Below, one piece after another: positions 14,801 through 22,576 of a stretch of 64,000 nt of DNA (position 1 is its first letter; each line of letters begins with the position of its first letter). The stretch lies in contig NC_061805.1 in assembly GCF_021462225.1 (NCBI RefSeq), forward strand, positions 52,106,496-52,170,495, given 5' to 3'. Below the pieces are notes generated by a model. It saw nothing but the letters and a program-made list of their open reading frames with translations. It was not told the origin of the DNA and searched no databases. A program made the translations under genes and the position numbers. This DNA is from Girardinichthys multiradiatus. Its lineage: Eukaryota > Chordata > Actinopteri > Cyprinodontiformes > Goodeidae.

Positions 14801-17800
14801 AGGATGGTGGTGGTGATGAAGATGGAGAGGATGTTGGTGGTGATGAAGATGGAGGGGATGGTGGTGGTGATGAAGATGGAGAGGATGTTGGTGGTGATGA
14901 AGATGGAGGGGATGTTGGTGGTGATGAAGATGGAGAGGATGGTGGTGGTGATGAAGATGGAGGGGGTGGTGGTGGTGATGAAGATTGAGGGGATGGTGGT
15001 GGTGATGAAGATGGAGAGGATGGTGGTGGTGATGAAGATGGAGGGGATGTTGGTGGTGATGAAGATAGAGAGGATGGTGGTGGTGATGAAGATGGAGAGG
15101 ATGTTGGTGGTGATGAAGATGGAGAGGATGTTGGTGGTGATGAAGATGGAGAGGATGGTGGTGGTGATGAAGATGGAGGGGGTGGTGGTGGTGATGAAGA
15201 TTGAGGGGATGGTGGTGGTGATGAAGATGGAGAGGATGTTGGTGGTGATGAAGATGGAGGGGATGTTGGTGGTGATGAAGATGGAGAGGATGGTGGTGGT
15301 GATGAAGATGGAGAGGATGTTGGTGGTGATGAAGATGGAGAGGATGGTGGTGGTGATGAAGATGGAGAGGATGTTGGTGGTGATGAAGATGGAGAGGATG
15401 TTGGTGGTGATGAAGATGGAGAGGATGTTGGTGGTGATGAAGATGGAGAGGATGTTGGTGGTGATCAGGGTCTTTTTGATGATGCAGAAAGAAGAACTTT
15501 GGAGTAACAGCAGGAATGGCGTTTGTCTCCACCGTCTGCTCCAGAAGTCATGGAGGAGGAATCAACGCGGTAATGACTGAAGGAGAGAAGAACTGAAACA
15601 GTTTTTACCCGACCATACTGAACCCAATCTCACCTGTGTACATTCTCCCTGCTCTCCTCTCAGTTCCTCAACAACAACATTCCCGCGTTCGCCTCCATTG
15701 TGGCCCATGAACTCGGACACAACCTCGGGATGAACCACGACGACGGACGCTCCTGCACCTGCCCCGTCTCCGCCTGCATCATGCACTCTGGAGCCACGTA
15801 GGATGCTCATTCAGCACTGTCAAAACTCACAGCACGGTCCTCAATCCTCCCTGTCATCCAGACCTTCCTGTAACCTCTCGAAGTGGTCTGGAGAAACAGT
15901 TCTCTGGAGTTTCTGAAGGTCGGTCGGTGACTGTTTCTGGACTTTGGCTGCTTCTTCTCTCAGTCTCAGTCTAGACCCTTAAGTATTATTAGTAAGACCA
16001 CTTAGGAGGATACCAGAAAGTCTGGAATGGAGAAGAAATGAAAGCTGGATTGGGGCATTGAGACAGAACCATCCCAGAACGTTCATGTTCAGCCTGTTTA
16101 TTGCTCTTATGTTTGTTTCTGCAGAGGATCAAAAAACTTCAGCAGCTGCAGCGCCGAAGACTTTGAGAAGATGATCCTCTCGACAGGAGGGACGTGTCTC
16201 CTGAACGTCCCTCGGCCCGATGATGCCTACAGCGCCCCCTTCTGTGGAAACAGGCTGGTGGACGTCGGAGAGGAGTGTGACTGTGGATCAGAGAAGGTTT
16301 GAAGCTTTGTTCCTGTTGGGTGACAAAACATAAACTTGTGTGTGTTTTAAAAACGTCTCCTGATTACAGCAGCTCATGTGGAGATAAAACTGTGGTCATG
16401 AGAGGAGTTGAATACAAAAGTTCTGAATATTGCACTGGGTCAGTGCCATCATCTCACTCTAAGCTGATCATTCTGTGGGAAAAGAGATCAAAATGATAGC
16501 TGGGTCAGGAGTCCAACTTCATGTGACCCGTTTAAACTTTGAATGATGGTTCTGCTGTCTTCAGCTGAGAACCTAAAGTTTGGTCCAGAAAAACTGAGCC
16601 TGGGTGATTGTGTCCAGGAGTGTGAGGAGGACCTCTGCTGTGAATATCAGACCTGCAAACTGAAGGCTGGAGCTCAGTGTGCGTATGGAGAGTGCTGCTC
16701 CAACTGTCAGGTAACCACAGCCAACCCTTGGGAGAACTGGGTTCTGAAACAAACTGCAGAACCAAAGCGAGTCTTGGTGTCTCTGTGTTCAGTTCCTGCC
16801 AGGGGGAACGGTGTGTCGCTCCAGGAAAGACGAGTGTGATCTACCAGAGTACTGCAACGGCTCCACCTCCTTCTGTCAGAGCGACGTCTTCGTCCAGGTG
16901 AGACCCGAATTCCCTGTCTGTCTCCCTGTAGGCGGGCCAAGGTTCCTCAAGGGGGCGCCACACTCTAACTTGGTGTGTGTGTTTCAGAATGGACATCCTT
17001 GCAGGAACCAGCAGGCCTACTGTTACAACGGAAGGTGTCAGCACCATGATGGACAGTGCCAAGCACTGTTTGGAGCCAGTAGGTTCCTCCTTTCTACTTT
17101 TATGCTCAGAGCCTGACCCATTCAGATGTTCTGAAACCATCTAATTCTTCCTCGTCTGCAGAGGCCACGGCTGCTCCTGAGATCTGCTTCAAAGACGTGA
17201 ACAGCAAAGGAGACCGCTTCGGGAACTGTGGGTACCAACACAGTGGCTACAAGAAGTGTGAGAGCAGGTACCCCGCCCCACACACACACACCTTTAAAGG
17301 CGGTCCGTCGGGCTGATTTTGAGCAGTCTGTCCCAAGCAGCCTCCCGGTCACATGACTCTGTCTCCATAGAAACGCTCTCTGCGGGAAACTGCAGTGCTT
17401 GAACGTTGAGGAGGGGACTGTTTTCGGCATCCAGCCGTCGATCATTACCACTCCGATTCACGGAGCCAAGTGTTTTGGAGTCGATTTCATGCTGGGCTCA
17501 GACGTTCCTGACCCGGGAATGGTGAATGAAGGAACCAAGTGTGGAGACAATAAGGTGAGTGGGAGGACAAGGACAAGGGGGAGGCCAGGGGGAGGTTACC
17601 AGAAGAACTGATGAAGCTTTTTTCTTCTTCTGTGGTCTGCAGGTGTGCATGAACTTTGAGTGTCGCAACGCGGACGTCCTGAACTATGACTGTGATGTGG
17701 AGAATAAGTGCCACAGACATGGGGTAAGACACATGGATGGTACCGGCCTGAGAGACAAGGCGGGTTCTGACCCGAGTGTATCTGTGTACCTCTCAGGTGT

Positions 17801-18683
17801 GTAACAGTAACAGGAAGTGTCACTGCGATTACGGCTGGGCTCCCCCTTTCTGTGAGCTCTCAGGTTACGGAGGCAGTGAGGACAGCGGACCCTCTTGGAA
17901 CGGTACTTTGTCTGCCGTGCACCTGAGCAACAGTATCCCTGCTCCATACTGACTGTCTGTTGTCCACAGATAAGGACACGTCTCTCAGGGATGGCCTTCT
18001 CGTCTTCTTCTTCCTCGTTCTTCCTCTGCTTGCTCTGGGAGCGTTTGTTTTCCTGCGCCGAAATGAGCTGCTGCGACGACTCGGACAGAGCCGCAGGAAG
18101 AGGTCACAAGGATACCAGTAAGTAAAAACCCACTGCGACACGCCAACACGAATATGTTGACCTCAAATCACCCTGGCAGATGGTTGCAACATATGGCAAC
18201 TAGTGACTCAGCATTTTCTGAGACCCTAATCACCACAGCAATAAGTGACCCAAAGGATGTGAAATGTAACTCAAACTACAAGATTCCTCAATGAATCGTT
18301 GTAGATGCTGGTGGCTGCAGGCAGGAAGGACCTCCTGTAGAGGACAGTATTACAGCAGATCTGAAGAAGCCTCTGACCGAAGACACTGTTGTATCCACAG
18401 TCTGATGAAGAGGATGCTCAGTGCTTGATCATCTCTTCTGTTCACTGAACCTTTCTCCTATTCGTCTTTAGGGCTGATGGAGCAGCTTCGACCAATCCCA
18501 GTAGAGCACCTCCTCCCAGAGCCCAGCCCCCAGCTGTTAATCGCGGCAACGCAAACGGCATCGTCAGAGATGGAGTGAGTTTGGTAAACTGTTGCTTCTT
18601 CTTGTTCATAGACATAAAAATGAATAATTAAAGTGATAAACGTGCCTGTGATGCTGCGTATCAGATAGGTGATGATGATGGTG

Positions 18684-18742
<59 letters not shown>

Positions 18743-19046
18743 GGTGATGATGGTGATGATGATGATGGTGATGATGATGATGATGGTGGTGATGATGATG
18801 GTGATGATGATGATGATGATGGTGGTGATGATGATGATGGTGGTGATGATGATGATGATGGTGGTGATGATGATGATGATGATGATGACGGTGATGATGA
18901 TGATAATGATGATGGGGATGATGATGATGGGGATGATGATGATGATGGTGGTGATGATGATGATGATGACGGTGATGATGATGATGATGACGGTGATGAT
19001 GATGATGGTGTTGATGATGATGATGATGATGATGATGACGGTGATG

Positions 19047-19078
<32 letters not shown>

Positions 19079-22000
19079 GGTGGTGATGATGATGATGGTG
19101 ATGATGATGATGGTGATGATGATGATGGTGATGATGATGATGATGATGATGATGGTGGTGATGATGATGATGATGATGATGATGATGGTGATGGTGATGA
19201 TGATGATGATGATGATGGGGATGATTCAATTCAATTCAATTCAAAAATACTTTATTAATCCCAAAGGAAAATTAAATGTTGTTGTAGCTCATATTATGAA
19301 GGTTTCCTCAAAGAGTCGTTGTAGATGCTGATGGCTGTGGGCAGGAAGGATCTCCTGTAGCGCTCCGTCTTACAGCAGATCTGAAGAAGCCTCTGACTGA
19401 AGACACTCTGTTGTTGTAGAAAAGTCTGATGAAGAGGATGCTCAGGGTTCTCACAAACTGTAGTCTGTTTGTCAGGTAGTCTTTGATCCAGGAGATTGTT
19501 GAGGCCTCCACCTGAGTCTTCTGGAGTTTCTGACAAAGCAAATCAGGTTGGATTGTGTTAAATGTTCTGGAGAAATCAAAGAACATGATCCTCACAGTGC
19601 TGCTGGCTTTGTCCAGATGACAGTGGGTTTGTTGAAGCAGGTGTATGATGGCATCTTCAACTCCAACTCCACAGCGATAAGTAAACTGAAGGAGGTCCTG
19701 ATGGTTTACTGTTTGCTTACTCAGGTGGACCAACAGGAGTCTCTCTAGGACCTTCATGATGTGAGATGTCAGGGCAACATGTCTATAGTCATTGAGGACT
19801 GATGGGTGAGTTTTATTTGGTACCTGAACAAGACAGGAGGTCTTCCACAACACCGGTACCTTCTTCTGGGCCAGGCTAAGGTTGAAGAGGTGCTGCAGAA
19901 TCCCACAGAGCTGCTCTGCACAGGCCTTCAGGACTCTAGGGCTGACATGATCTGGACCTGCAGCCTTATTCCTATTCAGTCTCTCCAGTTGTCTCTTCAC
20001 CTGACTTCTTGAGACACACAGGTGGAAGGGGGAAGCAAAGGAAGCATCAGCATCTTCTGATATGGTTGAAGGCAAACATGTAGAAGCAGAAGGGTCTAGG
20101 GCTGATGTGGAAGATAAAACATTTGAGGTGTTACTGGACAGCTGTGGGTCCTGTGGGTCAAAGGAAGGTGGAATGTCTGTTTGGCTGTGACCAGGAGAGG
20201 AGGATGCGAAGCTTGTTTCTGAACTGAACCTATTGAAGAATGTGTTCAGTTCATTGGCTCTGTCCAGACCTCCATCGGTCTGATCATCCTTCTGCCTGAA
20301 GCCCGTGATCTTCTTCATTCCTGACCACACATCTCTGATATTGTTTTACTGGAGCTTGCTCTCCAGCTTCTTCTTGTACACCTCCTTGCTGTCTCTTATC
20401 TTGACTTTAAGTTGCTTCTGTAAACTCCTCAATAATTCTCTGTCTCCCTCTCTGAAGGCTCTTTTTTTCTTGTTAAGCAGGTCCTTCAGGTCACTGGTGA
20501 TCCAAGGTTTGTTATTGGGGAAGCATCTCACGGTTCTGGTGGGGATGATGTTATCCACACAGAAGTTTATATAGTCGGTTACACACTCAGTCATGGCATT
20601 GATGTCCTCTCCATGTGGCTGGCACAGTGCGTCCCAGTCTGTAGCCTCAAAGCAACCTTGCAGGGCTTCTTCAGCTTCCTGTGACCATTTTCTCACAGTC
20701 CTCTTTATTACAGGTTGCCTCTGAACAAGGGGCTTATATTTCAAGCAGAGAAAAACAAGATTGTGATCTGATTTGCCTAGAGGAGGTCTTGCTGTAGAGA
20801 TGTATGAGTCCTTGACATTTGCATAAAACAAATCCAACGTTTTGTTTTCTCTGGTAGAGCAGCTGACAAACTGTTGAAACGTTGGAAGTGTAGCAGAGAG
20901 TGAAGCATGGTTAAAATCCCCAGAAATTGCCACAAAAGCATTGGGGTTTTGTGTCTGTAGCTTAGCAACAACTGAGCAGATGGCATCACATGCAGTGTTG
21001 GCAACAGCGGAAGGTGGAACGTAAACTGTTACCAAAATAACACTGGTGAACTCTCTGGGTAAATAATATGGACGAAAACGTACTGCCAACAGTTCAATAT
21101 CTGGACTGCAGAGATTACACTTCACAGTAACATGTCCTGGATTACACCATCTGTTGTTCACAAGTACTGCCAGTCCACCTCCTTTACATTTGCCGCTCCT
21201 CTTTAAATCTCTGTCAGCTCGTATGGTTAAAAAGCCCGGCAGAGAGACGCTGGAGTCGGGGATATGATCCTGCAGCCATGTCTCAGTAAAACACATAATA
21301 CTGCATGCCCGGTACTCTGGCTGGGTCCTTTGTAGGGCTTGGAGTCCATCCAACTTGTTTCCCAACGATCTCACATTACCCATCAAAATCGACGGAAGAG
21401 ATGGTTTGAACTTCCTCCTTCTCTCTCTTCTCTTAGCTCCTTCTCTCCATCCATGGCGTCTCCTTTTCAACTCATCAGGGATTTGGGGTTGTAGCTGAAG
21501 TATTATTTGAGCTTTTGAGATATTAATCAGCTGCTCCCGGTTGTAAGAAACAACCCCGTTGCCATGGCAATGCATCATAACAAATGTCCAAAAATAGAAA
21601 GTATTAAGAAAAATCCTCCAAGCTGCACAGCATCTGACACTGGAATGGACAGTCATCCAGATGGTGGTGGTGATGATGATGATGGTGGTGGTGGTGATGA
21701 TGATGATGGTGGTGGTGATGATGATGATGATGATGATGATGACAGTGATGGTGGTGGTGGTGGTGATGATGATGATGACGGTGATGATGATGGTGGTGGG
21801 GATGATGATGATGGTGATGGGGATGGTGGTGGGGATGATGGTGATGGTGGTGGTGGTGGTGGTGATGATGATGATGATGATGATAACGGTGGTGGTGATG
21901 ATGATGGTAGTGGTGATGATGGTGATGATGATGGTGGTGGGGATGATGATGGTGGTGATGAGGATGATGGTGATGATGATGATGATGATGACAGTGGTGG

Positions 22001-22496
22001 TGATGATGATGGTGGTGGTGGTGGTGGTGATGATGATGATGATGATGATAACGGTGGTGGTGATGATGATGGTAGTGGTGATGATGGTGATGGTGGTGGT
22101 GATGATGATGATGATTATGATGATGACGATGGTGGTGGTGGTGGTGGTGATGATGATGATGGTGGTGGTGGTGGTGATGATGATGGTGATGGAGATGATG
22201 GTGGTGATGATGACGGTGGTGATGGTGAGAACCTGGTCAGCTGCAGGGTACATTGGTTCAGTTGGTTTTAAGACATTTTTGTCTTTTTCTAATGTTAAGT
22301 TATAGAGGTTATAGAGGCTGAGATCCTTTCAGTGATTTATTTATAATGAATTAATTAGCTGATCAGTAAAACTGCAGAGCTTTAATCATCTACTTACATA
22401 AATCCACTTTTAGTTATTCATTTGACTCATTACTAAACCAGCTGCACAGCCATTTAAAACACTGATTGATTGGCTGATCAAGTCCATGGATGTCAG

Positions 22497-22576
<80 letters not shown>

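Larger units (their letters stand above)
19227..21659 (-). mobile_element. Rex1-like non-LTR retrotransposon, internally deleted
   Basis: Read on the minus strand it runs from a 5' region near 21659, through an AP-endonuclease domain and part of a reverse transcriptase, to a 3' end with an ATTAATAAAG-like motif and a TTGAATTGAATTGAATTG tail. The tail and the protein text resemble Rex1/CR1-type LINEs of teleosts. The RT lacks its later motifs, and the ORF2 C-terminal end reappears in another frame, so an internal deletion has occurred. It lies within an adam9 intron, antisense to the gene. Confidence 0.85.

Noticed and set aside
12995..15532. 845-codon minus-strand His/Leu/Pro-rich open frame
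   Set aside because: Same minisatellite read on the other strand; the unit length is a multiple of three and creates few stops.
12827..15580. 917-codon plus-strand open frame (M-K-M-E-R-M-V-V-V repeats)
   Set aside because: Translation of the 27-bp minisatellite. The adam9 exon inside its start uses another frame and splices at 13006; read-through in the adam9 frame stops at once (TGA 13007).
16543..16839. Longer disintegrin exon starting at the AG near 16564
   Set aside because: The extra residues do not fit the disintegrin domain; the E-C-E start after 16617 restores the expected Cys spacing.
18606..19331. Poly-His and Met/Val open frames
   Set aside because: Translations of the GAT/GGT array; no start context, splice sites or non-repeat coding sequence of their own.
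21564..22305. Gly/Asp and Met/Val-rich frames, and Ile/Thr-rich N-terminal extension of the LINE frame
   Set aside because: Trinucleotide array translated in several frames; only the part from about 21383 downwards is real LINE coding sequence.
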